Source: Streptomyces parvulus
GTDB taxonomy: Bacteria > Actinomycetota > Actinomycetes > Streptomycetales > Streptomycetaceae
DNA: 64,000 bases
Reading direction: 5' to 3'
NCBI RefSeq assembly: GCF_014648855.1
Contig: NZ_BMRX01000010.1
Location: 124,001 to 188,000, forward strand
Of this stretch, positions 54,398 to 63,574 are shown one piece after another. Both the position numbers and the translations under genes were made by a program. The first letter of the stretch is position 1, and each line of letters starts with the position of its first letter. A model generated the notes under the pieces. That model was not told the DNA's origin. It was given only the letters and a program-made list of their open reading frames with translations, and made no database searches.

Positions 54398-55630
54398 TCA
54401 CACCGTCCCGTGCGGGCCGACGCCGACGACCGCGCCGACGACGATGACGGCGGGCGGCCTGACGCCCTCGGCGACGACCGTCTCGGCGACGGTGGCGAGG
54501 GTCGCGTCCACCCGGCGCTGGGCGGCGGTCGTGCCCTCCTGGACCAGGGCGACGGGGGTGTCGGGGGACCTGCCGTGCGCGACGAGGGTCTCGGCGATCC
54601 GGCCGATCTTGTCGACGCCCATCAGGATCACCAGCGTGCCGGTGAGCTTCGCGAGGGACGCCCAGTCGACCAGGGAGCGCTCGTCGTCGGGGGCGACGTG
54701 GCCGCTGACCACGGTGAACTCGTGGGCCACGCCGCGGTGGGTGACCGGGATGCCGGCGGCGCCGGGGACCGAGACGGAGCTGGAGATCCCGGGGACGACG
54801 GTGCAGGGGATGCCGGCCTCGGCGAGCGCCTGCGCCTCCTCCATGCCCCGGCCGAAGACGAAGGGGTCCCCGCCCTTGAGCCGGACCACTGCCTTGCCCT
54901 GCTTGGCGTGCTCGATCAGCGCGTTGTTGATGGCCTCCTGGGCCATGAAGCGGCCGTACGGGATCTTCGCCGCGTCGATGACCTCGACGTGCGGCGGCAG
55001 CTCCGCGAGCAGGTCGCGCGGGCCGAGCCGGTCGGCGATGACGACGTCGGCCTCGGCGAGCAGGCGGCGTCCGCGGACGGTGATCAGGTCCGGGTCGCCG
55101 GGCCCGCCGCCGACGAGGGCGACTCCGGTGGCGCGGGTGCGCTGGTGCGGGGCGACGAGCGTCCCGTCGCGCAGGCCCTCCACGACCGCGTCGCGGATGG
55201 CGGCGGTGTGGCGCGGGTCCCGGTCGCGCGCGTCGGTGGTGAGCACGGCGACGGTCACGCCCGCGCTGTGCCCGGAGGCCGGGGTCCAGGCGGTGGCCTC
55301 GTCGGCGTCGTCGGCGCGTACGCACCAGACGCGGCGGCGCTCGCCCTCCGCGGAGGCGGCGGCGTTGGCCTCGGTGTCGCTGGTGGCGATCAGGGCGTAC
55401 CAGGCGCCGGTGAGGTCGCCGTCCGCGTACCGGCGGCGCTCCCAGGTGAGTTCACCCGCATCCGCCATGGCCTCGACCGACGCGGTCGCCGAGGGGGAGA
55501 CGAGGAGGACGTCGGCGCCGGCCGCGACGAGCGCGGGCAGGCGGCGCTGGGCGACCTGGCCGCCGCCGAGGACGACCACGCGACGGCCGGTGAGGCGGAG
55601 GCCTACGGGGTAGGCGGGGTGTTCGGCCAT
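54398..55630 (-). CDS. cobA: Precorrin-2 dehydrogenase / uroporphyrinogen-III C-methyltransferase (CysG-like)
   Basis: A 410-residue two-domain enzyme for siroheme and cobalamin. The N-terminal Rossmann domain (about 1-150) has GGGQVAQRR near 23-31 and resembles the CysG/Met8 precorrin-2 dehydrogenase. The C-terminal SUMT domain (about 165-400) has VGGGPGDPDLITVRG, the KGGDPFVFGRG motif and PGISSSVSVP. These convert uroporphyrinogen III to precorrin-2 and onward. The ATG at 55630 begins the family region. It has its own promoter-like element upstream and is followed by the TrmH gene. Confidence 0.93.
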   Translation of the reverse strand: MAEHPAYPVGLRLTGRRVVVLGGGQVAQRRLPALVAAGADVLLVSPSATASVEAMADAGELTWERRRYADGDLTGAWYALIATSDTEANAAASAEGERRRVWCVRADDADEATAWTPASGHSAGVTVAVLTTDARDRDPRHTAAIRDAVVEGLRDGTLVAPHQRTRATGVALVGGGPGDPDLITVRGRRLLAEADVVIADRLGPRDLLAELPPHVEVIDAAKIPYGRFMAQEAINNALIEHAKQGKAVVRLKGGDPFVFGRGMEEAQALAEAGIPCTVVPGISSSVSVPGAAGIPVTHRGVAHEFTVVSGHVAPDDERSLVDWASLAKLTGTLVILMGVDKIGRIAETLVAHGRSPDTPVALVQEGTTAAQRRVDATLATVAETVVAEGVRPPAVIVVGAVVGVGPHGTV

Positions 55631-55705
55631 CAGGGTGGGCTCCTCGTCCTGACGTGCGGTGGGCGCTGCGGCGGTGGAGCGGCCCTGACGTGGGGATACG
55701 TGCGG

Positions 55706-55711
55706 ATTGTA
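55706..55711 (-). promoter_or_regulatory. Candidate -10 box of the cobA-trmH unit
   Basis: TACAAT on the minus strand, about 75 bases before the cobA ATG. The -35 region 17-18 bases upstream is poor, so an activator or another sigma factor may be involved. No B12 riboswitch is visible in the leader. Confidence 0.35.
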
Positions 55712-55752
55712 GGAGACGTGCACGGGCGGCACGAGGTCGGTCCAGGGTACGG

Positions 55753-55804
55753 CGGGGGCGGGGCGGTGGCGACGGACGTCCCGCCGCACCGCGTCCCGCC
55801 CCCG
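55753..55804 (-). terminator. Putative terminator after the BluB-CobT fusion gene
   Basis: Imperfect hairpin with a 10-bp base of CGGGGGCGGG paired with CCCGCCCCCG and an upper CGGTG/CACCG stem, 17 bases past the stop. Confidence 0.5.
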
Positions 55805-55820
55805 TGAGGCCGTCGTGGAG

Positions 55821-58800
55821 CTACTTCTCGGTGACTCCGGCCGAGTCGAAGGTCGCCACCTCGTGCATCGCCCGCGCGGTGCTCTGCACCATCGGCAGGG
55901 CCAGCAGCGCGCCGGTGCCCTCGCCGAGGCGGAGGTCCAGGTCGACGAGCGGGCGCAGGCCGAGCTTGCCCAGCGCGGCGACGTGTCCCGGCTCGGCGCT
56001 GCGGTGGCCCGCGATGCAGGCCGCGAGGACCTCGGGGGCGATCGCCCGGGCCACCAGGGCGGCGGCGCCGGCACTGACACCGTCCAGGATCACCGGTGTG
56101 CGCAGGGAGGCACCGCCGAGGAGCAGGCCGACCATGGCGGCGTGCTCGAACCCTCCGACCGCGGCGAGGACGCCGAGGGGGTCGGCCGGGTCCGGCTGGT
56201 GGAGTTCCAGGGCGCGGCGGACGACCTCGGTCTTGCGGGCCAGCGTCTCGTCGTTGATGCCGGTGCCGCGGCCGGTGACCTCGGCGGGGTCGGCGCCGGT
56301 GTAGACGGAGATCAGCGCGGCGGACGCCGTGGTGTTGGCGATGCCCATCTCGCCGGTGAGCAGCGCCTTGTTGCCGGCGGCGACCAGGTCGCGGGCGGTC
56401 TCGATGCCGACCTCGACGGCCTGCTTGGCCTCCTCGCGGGTCATCGCGGGGCCGGTGGTCATGTCGGACGTGCCGGCCCGGATCTTGCGGGGCAGCAGGC
56501 CGGGCGTCGCGGGCAGGTCGGTGGCGACGCCGACGTCCACGACGCAGACCTCGGCGCCGACCTGGCCGGCGAAGGCGTTGCAGACCGCTCCCCCGCCCAG
56601 GAAGTTGGCCACCATCTGGGCGGTGACCTCCTGCGGCCAGGGGGTGACGCCCTGGGCGTGCACCCCGTGGTCGCCGGCGAAGACCGCGACGGCGGCGGGC
56701 TCGGGGATGGGCGGCGGGCACTGCCGGGACAGTCCGCACAGCTGGGCGGAGATGATCTCCAGCATGCCGAGCGCGCCGGCCGGCTTGGTCATCCGCTTCT
56801 GCCGCTCCCAGGCCTCGCCGAGCGCCTTGGCGTCCAGCGGGCGGATCTGCGCGACGGTCTCGGCGAGCAGGTCGTGCGGTGCCTCGCCGGGCAGGGCGCG
56901 GCGGCCGTACGTCTCCTCGTGCACGACCCAGGAGAGCGGGCGGCGCTTGGACCAGCCCGCCTGCATCAGCTCGGGCTCGTCCGGGAACTCGTCGACGTAC
57001 CCGACGCACAGGTAGGCGACGACGTCCAGGTGCTCGGGCAGGCCGAGCGCGCGGACCATCTCGCGCTCGTCGAAGAAGCTGACCCAGCCGACGCCGAGGC
57101 CCTCGGCGCGGGCGGCGAGCCACAGGTTCTCGACGGCGAGCGCGGAGGAGTAGGGCGCCATCTGCGGCTGGGTGTGCCGGCCCAGGGTGTGCCGGCCGCC
57201 GCGCGTCGGATCGGCGGTGACGACGATGTTGACCGGGGTGTCGAGGATGGCCTCGATCTTCAGTTCCTTGAACTGCTTGGCCCGGCCCTTGGGGAGGGAC
57301 TTCGCGTAGGCCTCGCGCTGGCGCATCGCCAGTTCGTGCATGGCGCGGCGGGTGTCGGCGGAGCGGATGACGACGAAGTCCCACGGCTGCGAGTGGCCGA
57401 CGGAGGGCGCGGTGTGGGCGGCCTCCAGGACGCGGAGCAGCACCTCGTGGGGGATGGGGTCGCCGCGGAAGCCGTTGCGGATGTCGCGGCGTTCGCGCAT
57501 GACCTTCAGTACGGCCTCGCGCTCGGCGTCGTCGTAGCCGGGGGCGGCGGGTCCGGCGGAGCGTCGGCCGTCCTGGGGCGGCTGCTGCGCGTCGGACACG
57601 GCGGCCTCCACGAGGTCGTCCTGGTCGGCCGCGTGGGTGTCCAGGTCCTCGGGGCTCTGGGCGCCGGGGTGGCCGGGGTCGGCCTCGCGCGGGGCGGGGA
57701 CCTCGGGCCCGGCGTGCACGGCCAGGGTCTCGGCACCGGCCTCCGCCGCCGGGGCCTCCGGCGGGAGGAGGACGGCCTCGGGCGGCGTCGGGGCGAGGTG
57801 CGGGGTGGTGGGCACGGCGGCGCCGTCCACCGGCAGGAACCCGCCGTCGCTCGCGTCGGGGTGGGGCTCCTGGGCGCCGGGCTCCTGCTCGGGCAGGGGC
57901 TGCTGGGGCAGGGACTGCTCGGCGGGGATGGCGGCCCCGTCGGTCACGGCGGACTCGCCGACGATGCCGGGAGCCGCCGCTTCCGCGTCCTGCGGGGGCT
58001 CGCCCCACCGGACATCCGGCGCCGGGGGGCCGGCGTGGACGCCGGCGTGCGGTGGCATCGGGTCCTGGGCGGCCGGGAACTGCTCCTGCACCGGCGCTTC
58101 CTCCGGCGCCGGGGCCGGCTGCTCGGCGAGCGCGGGGGCCTCCGCGGTGGGGACGGGGGCCTCCCCGGGGGAGACAGGGGCCTCCGCGGTGGAGACAGGG
58201 GCCTCCGTGGTGGGGGCCGGGGTCGGCTCGGGCTCGACGGCCTCGGCGGAGGCCTGTGCGGCCGCGAGGGCTTCCAGTGCCCCGGGGGCGAGGGGCGCGC
58301 GCTCCGGCAGGTCCTCGGACGGGCTCTCCGGCACCTGGGCGTCGCCGGGCGCCGGGATCTCGGCCGGCAGGGCGTCCTGGGGTGCCTGCGCCTCGGCGGG
58401 CAGGGCGTCGTTCTGCGGGGTCAGGGGCTCGGTGGCCTGCGGGGCCTCGGCGTGCGGGGGCTCCTGCGGTGCGGGGGCCTCGGCCGCCCAGGCTTCTTCC
58501 GGCGCCTCCGGCTCAGCGGCGGCGGGCGGCTCGGAGGTCAGGCCGGACTGCGCGGTGCCGTCGGCCTGCGCCGCCTCGGGGGCGTACGGGGCTTCCAGGG
58601 CGTCCGCAACACCCGAGACGCCGCCGACCTCTTGGGGCTCGCCGACGGCTTCGGGGCCGGGTGCGGCGGCGGCCGCCTCGGCGGGGGGCTCCATCTCGAC
58701 CGGCTCGGGGGCGGGCTCCTCGGCGACCGGTTCCGGCACGGCCTCCGCGACAACCGGTTCCTGCGCGGGAGCGGCGGGGTCCGGCACGGGTGCCCCGGCC

Positions 58801-59483
58801 TGCTCGGCCCCGGGGTTGACCGGTCCGCCCGTCGCCGCGACGGCCTCCGTGGCGACGCGGGACACCAGGGCCTGGGCCGCGCCCACCGTCTCAACTGCCT
58901 GTTCCGGTACCGGAATAACCGTTTCCGCATGCCCCGCCGCATGGCTCACCGGCGCCTGGACGGCCTGCGGTTCGCCCTGGGCGCCCCAGGGTGCCGCGGC
59001 CTGCGGAGAGGTCGCGGCAGTCTGCTGGGCCTCCGCGTACTCCGGCCCGACGGCCGGCTGGCCCACGGGCCGCACCGGGGCGTGGGCCGGACCGCGGTCG
59101 GCGAGGGAACGGACCGGGCTGGCGGAGGTGTCGGGAATCGGCGGACCGAGGTGCAGGGGCCTGCGCGGCGGGACCGGCGCGGCCGCGGCGTCCTGCGCGG
59201 GGTCGGGCAGGCGGACACCGCTGAGGTCGACCGAGCCGCTGTCACGGCCGGACAACTCGTGCGGGCCCGGCTGGTGCACGGTCTCGACGACCGGCTCCGG
59301 CGCCGGGGGCGCGACCTCGTTGCCCCACGCTCCCTGGGCTCCCGGCAGCAACAACAGGTCCTCGTCCTCGGCGTCGGCCTCGGAGAGGTAGGTGTACGCG
59401 CCGGGTGCGGGGACGCCCGGCTGCTCCACCGTGCCTGCGTCCTCCGGCAGCCCCTCGCCCGGGATCTGGCCGGTGTCGGTCAT
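55821..59483 (-). CDS. cobT: Three-part fusion: disordered N-terminus, BluB, CobT
   Basis: A 1220-residue protein that should both make and activate the lower ligand of cobalamin. Residues 1 to about 640 are Ala/Pro/Glu-rich low complexity with no recognised domain. Residues about 650-860 form a BluB-type flavin destructase, which fragments FMN to 5,6-dimethylbenzimidazole, with RERRDIRNGFRGD and SVGHSQPWDF. Residues about 877-1220 are CobT, which joins dimethylbenzimidazole to nicotinate mononucleotide. The catalytic Glu is in GEGTGALLALPM and the GIANTT motif is present. The start is the ATG at 59483 with GAGGGG upstream. BluB and CobT are separate genes in many bacteria. It lies between cobA and cobL. 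Confidence 0.92.
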   Translation of the reverse strand: MTDTGQIPGEGLPEDAGTVEQPGVPAPGAYTYLSEADAEDEDLLLLPGAQGAWGNEVAPPAPEPVVETVHQPGPHELSGRDSGSVDLSGVRLPDPAQDAAAAPVPPRRPLHLGPPIPDTSASPVRSLADRGPAHAPVRPVGQPAVGPEYAEAQQTAATSPQAAAPWGAQGEPQAVQAPVSHAAGHAETVIPVPEQAVETVGAAQALVSRVATEAVAATGGPVNPGAEQAGAPVPDPAAPAQEPVVAEAVPEPVAEEPAPEPVEMEPPAEAAAAAPGPEAVGEPQEVGGVSGVADALEAPYAPEAAQADGTAQSGLTSEPPAAAEPEAPEEAWAAEAPAPQEPPHAEAPQATEPLTPQNDALPAEAQAPQDALPAEIPAPGDAQVPESPSEDLPERAPLAPGALEALAAAQASAEAVEPEPTPAPTTEAPVSTAEAPVSPGEAPVPTAEAPALAEQPAPAPEEAPVQEQFPAAQDPMPPHAGVHAGPPAPDVRWGEPPQDAEAAAPGIVGESAVTDGAAIPAEQSLPQQPLPEQEPGAQEPHPDASDGGFLPVDGAAVPTTPHLAPTPPEAVLLPPEAPAAEAGAETLAVHAGPEVPAPREADPGHPGAQSPEDLDTHAADQDDLVEAAVSDAQQPPQDGRRSAGPAAPGYDDAEREAVLKVMRERRDIRNGFRGDPIPHEVLLRVLEAAHTAPSVGHSQPWDFVVIRSADTRRAMHELAMRQREAYAKSLPKGRAKQFKELKIEAILDTPVNIVVTADPTRGGRHTLGRHTQPQMAPYSSALAVENLWLAARAEGLGVGWVSFFDEREMVRALGLPEHLDVVAYLCVGYVDEFPDEPELMQAGWSKRRPLSWVVHEETYGRRALPGEAPHDLLAETVAQIRPLDAKALGEAWERQKRMTKPAGALGMLEIISAQLCGLSRQCPPPIPEPAAVAVFAGDHGVHAQGVTPWPQEVTAQMVANFLGGGAVCNAFAGQVGAEVCVVDVGVATDLPATPGLLPRKIRAGTSDMTTGPAMTREEAKQAVEVGIETARDLVAAGNKALLTGEMGIANTTASAALISVYTGADPAEVTGRGTGINDETLARKTEVVRRALELHQPDPADPLGVLAAVGGFEHAAMVGLLLGGASLRTPVILDGVSAGAAALVARAIAPEVLAACIAGHRSAEPGHVAALGKLGLRPLVDLDLRLGEGTGALLALPMVQSTARAMHEVATFDSAGVTEK

Positions 59484-59830
59484 GCGTAACCCCTCGCCCA
59501 TCGGTTAGTGCTTCTACGACCAGCTCGCCCGGGACGGCGCACCGCCCGCCCCACAGTGAAGAACGAGCGTGCGTGCCCGGCGGCACGAACGACCCGCGGG
59601 AAAAGACGACAAAGCCATTGAGTGGCATTGTCGCGGTCGTTCCCCCGCCAGGACAGCTCGATCCGCGACGGCCCGCTGTGGACTGCGCCACGTTGCGCGT
59701 CCTCCGGTCCTGCCGTACCACACCCGGCCCGGAAGGTGCGGGTTTTTGTGGACATCGGCCGACGAAGTGCCGGGTGTCCGAGTGCGGTACAACAATCCGC
59801 CAGCCTACCCCGCGCAGTATGAACAACCGA
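59484..59830. other. Leader region of the BluB-CobT gene
   Basis: A 347-base gap between cobL and the fusion gene. It contains a small hairpin CGTGCC/GGCACG (minus strand) about 90 bases before the start. An A-rich CAAAAACCCGC element lies near 59745. I searched for the conserved parts of an adenosylcobalamin riboswitch and saw none, nor a convincing promoter. Confidence 0.45.
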
Positions 59831-61051
59831 TCACGGGGCGCGGTCCGGCAGGACCCCGCTGAGCAGGAACGCGACGCTCCGCTCGCTCTCCGTCCAGGCC
59901 CGGGTGTCCAGTCCGACGGACTGGAGCAGGGCGCACTCGACCCGGTAGCCGTGCTCCGTCAGGTCCCTGCCGACGAGTTCGGCCGCGTCGCGGGTCGCGG
60001 CGTGCGCGACGATCCGCTCGGGGCGCCGGTCGGCGACCGCGGAGACCACGGCCGCTCCCCCGCCGCCGACGCGGACCACGTCGGGTTCGGGGAGGTTCTC
60101 CAGCACGTGCGGAGCGGTGCCGTGCACGACCTGGAGCTGGACGCCGAAGTGGCGTGCGGTGGCCTCGGTGCGGGCGCAGGCCTCGGGGTCGCGGTCGACC
60201 GCGATGACGGCGGCGCCGCCGCGTGCCGCCTCGGTGGCGAAGGCTCCCCCGGCGCAGCCGATGTCCCACACCAGGTCGCCGGGGCGGGGCCCCAGCCTGG
60301 CGAGTTGGGCCGTGCGCAGCAGGTCGGTCTCGCCCTCGCCCAGCGGGCCGGCGTACGCCTCGGCGGGCAGGCACCAGCCGCGCGCTCCGGCGGCGGGGTC
60401 GCGGCCGGCGATCCACCCCCCGCCGTCGGGCGTCGAGCCGGGCCCGACGCTGCCGCCGGCCACGATGACCACGTTCGGGTCGCGCCAGGTGTGGTCGGCG
60501 GCCTTGTCGGAGGTGACGACGGTGACCCGTTCGCTCGTGGTGCCGAGTTCCTCGCAGATGACGAAGGTGCGGTGCACGCCCTCCATCAGCAGGCCGAGTT
60601 CGGCGGGCCCGGCGCCCGGGGAGGTGAGGACGGCGACCTTGGGGTGGGCCCGGCAGATGTTCACCGCGCGTCGCAGGGTGCGGGGGTGGGCGACGACCAC
60701 CTGGGCGTCGTCCCAGGGCATCCCGGCGCGGGCGAAGGCGGCGGCCACCGAGGAGACGGCGGGGACGACCTCCACCTCCAGGCCGAACTCGGGGGCCCGC
60801 AGGGTGCGTACGACGCCGAAGAAGCCGGGGTCGCCGTCGGCGAGGACGACGGTCGTGCCGCGGTGGGCGGCGACGCGGCGGGCGGCGAGGGCGACGCTGC
60901 CGAGGCGGATGCGCTCCGCGGTGGGCGGTACCTCGGGAAGCGCCAAGTGGTGGGCGGCGCCGGCCACCAGTGTGGCGGCTCCCAGCGCGGAGCGTGCCGC
61001 GGCGGTCAGCGGCGAACCGTCCCAGCCGATCACCGTGACCCGGTCGGCCAT
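59831..61051 (-). CDS. cobL: Precorrin-6Y C5,15-methyltransferase (decarboxylating), CobL/CbiET
   Basis: Cobalamin corrin-ring enzyme that methylates C5 and C15 and decarboxylates the C12 acetate. The 406 residues hold an N-terminal CbiE-type tetrapyrrole methylase (about 1-205, with ADGDPGFFGV and VPAVSSVAAAFAR). A C-terminal CbiT-type class I methyltransferase (about 225-400) carries the SAM motif VWDIGCAGGAFATEAA. The ATG start is clear. It is on the same strand as the BluB-CobT fusion and cobA, which makes a corrinoid gene cluster, though gaps of 190-350 bases suggest separate promoters. Confidence 0.94.
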   Translation of the reverse strand: MADRVTVIGWDGSPLTAAARSALGAATLVAGAAHHLALPEVPPTAERIRLGSVALAARRVAAHRGTTVVLADGDPGFFGVVRTLRAPEFGLEVEVVPAVSSVAAAFARAGMPWDDAQVVVAHPRTLRRAVNICRAHPKVAVLTSPGAGPAELGLLMEGVHRTFVICEELGTTSERVTVVTSDKAADHTWRDPNVVIVAGGSVGPGSTPDGGGWIAGRDPAAGARGWCLPAEAYAGPLGEGETDLLRTAQLARLGPRPGDLVWDIGCAGGAFATEAARGGAAVIAVDRDPEACARTEATARHFGVQLQVVHGTAPHVLENLPEPDVVRVGGGGAAVVSAVADRRPERIVAHAATRDAAELVGRDLTEHGYRVECALLQSVGLDTRAWTESERSVAFLLSGVLPDRAP

Positions 61052-61169
61052 CGTCGTCAGTCTCCAGGAATTTCGCAGGTCGTGGTCGCGAAACCATGCG
61101 CGGGCGCGCCCCGTGAGGGTACCCGGTGCGCTCCGGGAGCGGGACGGCGGCGCCGTCGGTCCCCGGCGG

Positions 61170-61808
61170 TCAGTTCCAGTCGGTGAAGGTGGTGAAGTCG
61201 CCGCTGTCGGTGAGCTGCCCGGATCCTCCCTCCAGGTCCTCCGGCAGCAGGCTCCACACGATGAAGTCGGTGCGTACGTCCGTCCAGACGCCGTCCTCGG
61301 TCCGCACGCGCGCTATGCAGGCGTTGCGCAGGACGCCCTCGCTGATGCAGCCGATCTTCTGCGCGACCTGCTGGGAGGCGGTGTTGTCGGCGGCGGTGCG
61401 CAGTTCGAGGCGCTCGAACTTCTGGTCGCCGAACAGCCACTGGGCGGTGGCCAGGGCCGCCTCGGAGGCGTATCCCTCGCCCCGGGCCCAGGGGGCGACG
61501 ATGTACGACAGCTCGGTGGACCGGACGTGCCAGTTGGTCTTGGCCAGCTGGATGACGCCGACCAGTCGCTGGGTGAGGAACTCGGTGACGGCCAGGTCGA
61601 GGCCCCGGCCCGCGGTGCGCTCGGCGGGGGCGTGGTCGCCGATCCAGTCGCGGGCGCCGTCCTCGGTGAAGGGCTGGGGGACGTGGGTCCAGGCGGCGAC
61701 CTGCTCGTCGTTCATCATGGCGGCGAGCGCGGGGACGTCGTCCTCGTCGAGGGGGCGCAGCACCAACCGCTCCGTGCTGATGGAGATGTTGGGGAAGGTG
61801 CTCGTCAT
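61170..61808 (-). CDS. GNAT acetyltransferase (RimJ/RimL type)
   Basis: A 212-residue GNAT protein resembling RimJ/RimL acetyltransferases, opening with ISTERLVLRPLDEDDVP. The acetyl-CoA region is IVAPWARGEGYASEAAL. The RLELRTAADNTASQQVAQKIGC segment is typical of the RimL type. N-terminal acetylation of a protein or modification of a small molecule cannot be distinguished. The ATG at 61808 has GGAG about seven bases upstream; the frame extends to 61931 and an ATG at 61868 is another possible start. Confidence 0.85.
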   Translation of the reverse strand: MTSTFPNISISTERLVLRPLDEDDVPALAAMMNDEQVAAWTHVPQPFTEDGARDWIGDHAPAERTAGRGLDLAVTEFLTQRLVGVIQLAKTNWHVRSTELSYIVAPWARGEGYASEAALATAQWLFGDQKFERLELRTAADNTASQQVAQKIGCISEGVLRNACIARVRTEDGVWTDVRTDFIVWSLLPEDLEGGSGQLTDSGDFTTFTDWN

Positions 61809-61887
61809 GCGCCGCTCCGTAACCTGTGTAACCGTCAGGGCCTGCTCGAACTGCCCAGCATGCAGCATGAAAGCACCCCACCGCACC

Positions 61888-61923
61888 ACCGGGTCCGCTC
61901 CGCGCGCACGGAGCGGACCCGGT
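61888..61923 (-). terminator. Terminator of the metNIQ operon
   Basis: Perfect 15-bp stem (61888-61902 with 61909-61923) and CGCGCA loop, about 20 bases past the metQ stop. Confidence 0.75.
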
Positions 61924-61943
61924 GCGGTCACGCGCCGTGCGGA

Positions 61944-62771
61944 TCAGAAGGAGGGGAGCACGGACCCGGCGAAGTTGTCCTCGATGTACTTCTTCACCTC
62001 GGGCGAGGTGAGGAGCTTCGCGAGCTTCTTGACCCGCGGGTCGTTCTCCTGGCCCTCCTTGACGACGAGGAGGTTGACGTTCGGGTTGTCCTTGGCGGAC
62101 TCCAGGACGAGGGCGTCCTTGGCCGGCTTGAGGTCGGCCTCCAGAGCGTAGTTGCCGTTGATGACCGCGGCGTCGACGTCGTTCAGGGAACGCGGGGTCT
62201 GGGCCGCCTCCAGCTCCTTGAACTGGAGGTTCTTCGGGTTCTTGGTGATGTCGGCGGTGGTGGCCGAGTTGCCCGCGCCGTCCTTGAGGGTGATCAGGCC
62301 CTCGGAGGCGAGCAGCTGGAGCGCGCGGGCCTCGGTGACGGTGTCGTTGGGCAGGGCGATGGTCGCGCCGTTCTTCAGGTCGCCGGTCTTGTCGGCCTTC
62401 TTGGAGTAGAGGCCGAGCGGCTCCAGGTGCACCGAGGCGACGGACTTCAGGTGGGTGCCGTTCTTCTTGTTGAAGTCCGCGAGGTACGGCTCGGTCTGGA
62501 AGTAGTTGGCGCCCACCGAGCCGTCCTCCGTCGCCGTGTTCGGCGTGACGTAGTCGGTGAACTCCTTGACCTCCAGGTCGAGGCCCTCCTTCTGCGCCAG
62601 GTTGTCCTTGACGTAGTTGAGGATCTCGGCGTGCGGGACGGGCGTCGCGGCGACGACCAGCGGGCCGGAGGTGTCGGAGGCGGAGTCCTTGTCCGAGCCG
62701 CAGGCGGAGAGGCCGAGGGTGAGGGCTCCGGCGGCGAGGACGGCGGTGGTGATCTTGGCGGTGTTACGCAC
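61944..62771 (-). CDS. metQ: Methionine ABC transporter substrate-binding lipoprotein (MetQ/NlpA)
   Basis: Extracytoplasmic receptor that delivers methionine to the MetNI importer. The 275-residue protein starts with a lipoprotein signal, and the lipobox LSAC puts the lipidated Cys at residue 24. A NlpA-type binding domain follows, with TPVPHAEIL near 45 and FKELEAAQTPRSLNDVDAAVI near 170-190. It is the last gene of the operon and 68 bases after metI, with a terminator beyond. Confidence 0.94.
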   Translation of the reverse strand: MRNTAKITTAVLAAGALTLGLSACGSDKDSASDTSGPLVVAATPVPHAEILNYVKDNLAQKEGLDLEVKEFTDYVTPNTATEDGSVGANYFQTEPYLADFNKKNGTHLKSVASVHLEPLGLYSKKADKTGDLKNGATIALPNDTVTEARALQLLASEGLITLKDGAGNSATTADITKNPKNLQFKELEAAQTPRSLNDVDAAVINGNYALEADLKPAKDALVLESAKDNPNVNLLVVKEGQENDPRVKKLAKLLTSPEVKKYIEDNFAGSVLPSF

Positions 62772-62839
62772 GAAAAGTGCCTTTCCTGAGGTGGTGCGAC
62801 CCCGTCACGGGTACAACGGGGAGTCTTTGGAGGGGAGGG

Positions 62840-63574
62840 TCAGGCGACCTTGCCGATGTCGGCGGCGGCCGGCTCCTTCGCCTTCAGCAGCCGGAGCGCG
62901 GGGGCGGCGCCGCCGCGCCCGCGGCGGTGCAGGGTGCGGGCCGCGAGGTCGCCGGCGAACTGGATGAGGGAGATGACGACCGCGAGAAAGGCGACGGTGA
63001 TCCACATCAGCCCGGTGTCGAAGCGCTGGTAGCCGTAGCGGACGGCGAGGTCGCCGAGGCCGCCGCCGCCGACGGTGCCGGCCATGGCCGAGTAGCCGAT
63101 GAGCGCGATGACCGTGGTGGTGGTGCTGGCGATCAGGGACGGGAGCGCCTCGGGGACCAAGACCTTGCGGACGATGGTCCAGGTGCTGCCGCCCATGGAC
63201 TGGACGGCCTCGACGAGCCCTCCGTCGACCTCGCGCACGGCGGTCTCGACGAGCCGCGCGAAGAACGGGATGCCGCCGATGGCGAGCGGCACGATCGCCG
63301 CCTCGCTGCCGATGGTGGTGCCGGTGACCCAGCGGGTGAAGCTCATCAGCGCGACCATCAGGATGATGAACGGCATAGAGCGGCCCACGTTCACGACCTG
63401 GCCGACGACCTTGTTGACCACGACGTTCTGGAGCAGCCCGCCCCGGTCGCTGAGGACGAGCAGGACGCCGAGCGGGAGTCCGGCGACGACGGCGATCAGG
63501 GTGGACCAGCCGACCATGATCAGGGTTTCCCAGGACGCCTGCTCCAGCAGGGGCTGCATCTCGGACCAGGTCAC
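62840..63574 (-). CDS. metI: Methionine ABC transporter permease (MetI)
   Basis: A 244-residue inner-membrane permease with about five transmembrane segments. The EAA loop is EAVQSMGGSTWTIVRKVLVPEALPS, which contacts the ATPase. The C-terminal tail after the last segment is Arg- then Lys-rich. The GTG start overlaps the metN stop as GTGA, so translation is coupled. Forms the transport pore with MetN and MetQ. Confidence 0.94.
   Translation of the reverse strand: MTWSEMQPLLEQASWETLIMVGWSTLIAVVAGLPLGVLLVLSDRGGLLQNVVVNKVVGQVVNVGRSMPFIILMVALMSFTRWVTGTTIGSEAAIVPLAIGGIPFFARLVETAVREVDGGLVEAVQSMGGSTWTIVRKVLVPEALPSLIASTTTTVIALIGYSAMAGTVGGGGLGDLAVRYGYQRFDTGLMWITVAFLAVVISLIQFAGDLAARTLHRRGRGGAAPALRLLKAKEPAAADIGKVA

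Noticed and set aside
55631..55820. Possible B12 riboswitch ahead of cobA
   Set aside because: The leader is only about 70 bases from the likely start site, too short, and no conserved core is visible.
59484..59830. Possible adenosylcobalamin riboswitch ahead of the BluB-CobT gene
   Set aside because: I did not find the conserved B12-box or the GCCACTG-type core on the minus strand. A covariance-model search would settle it.
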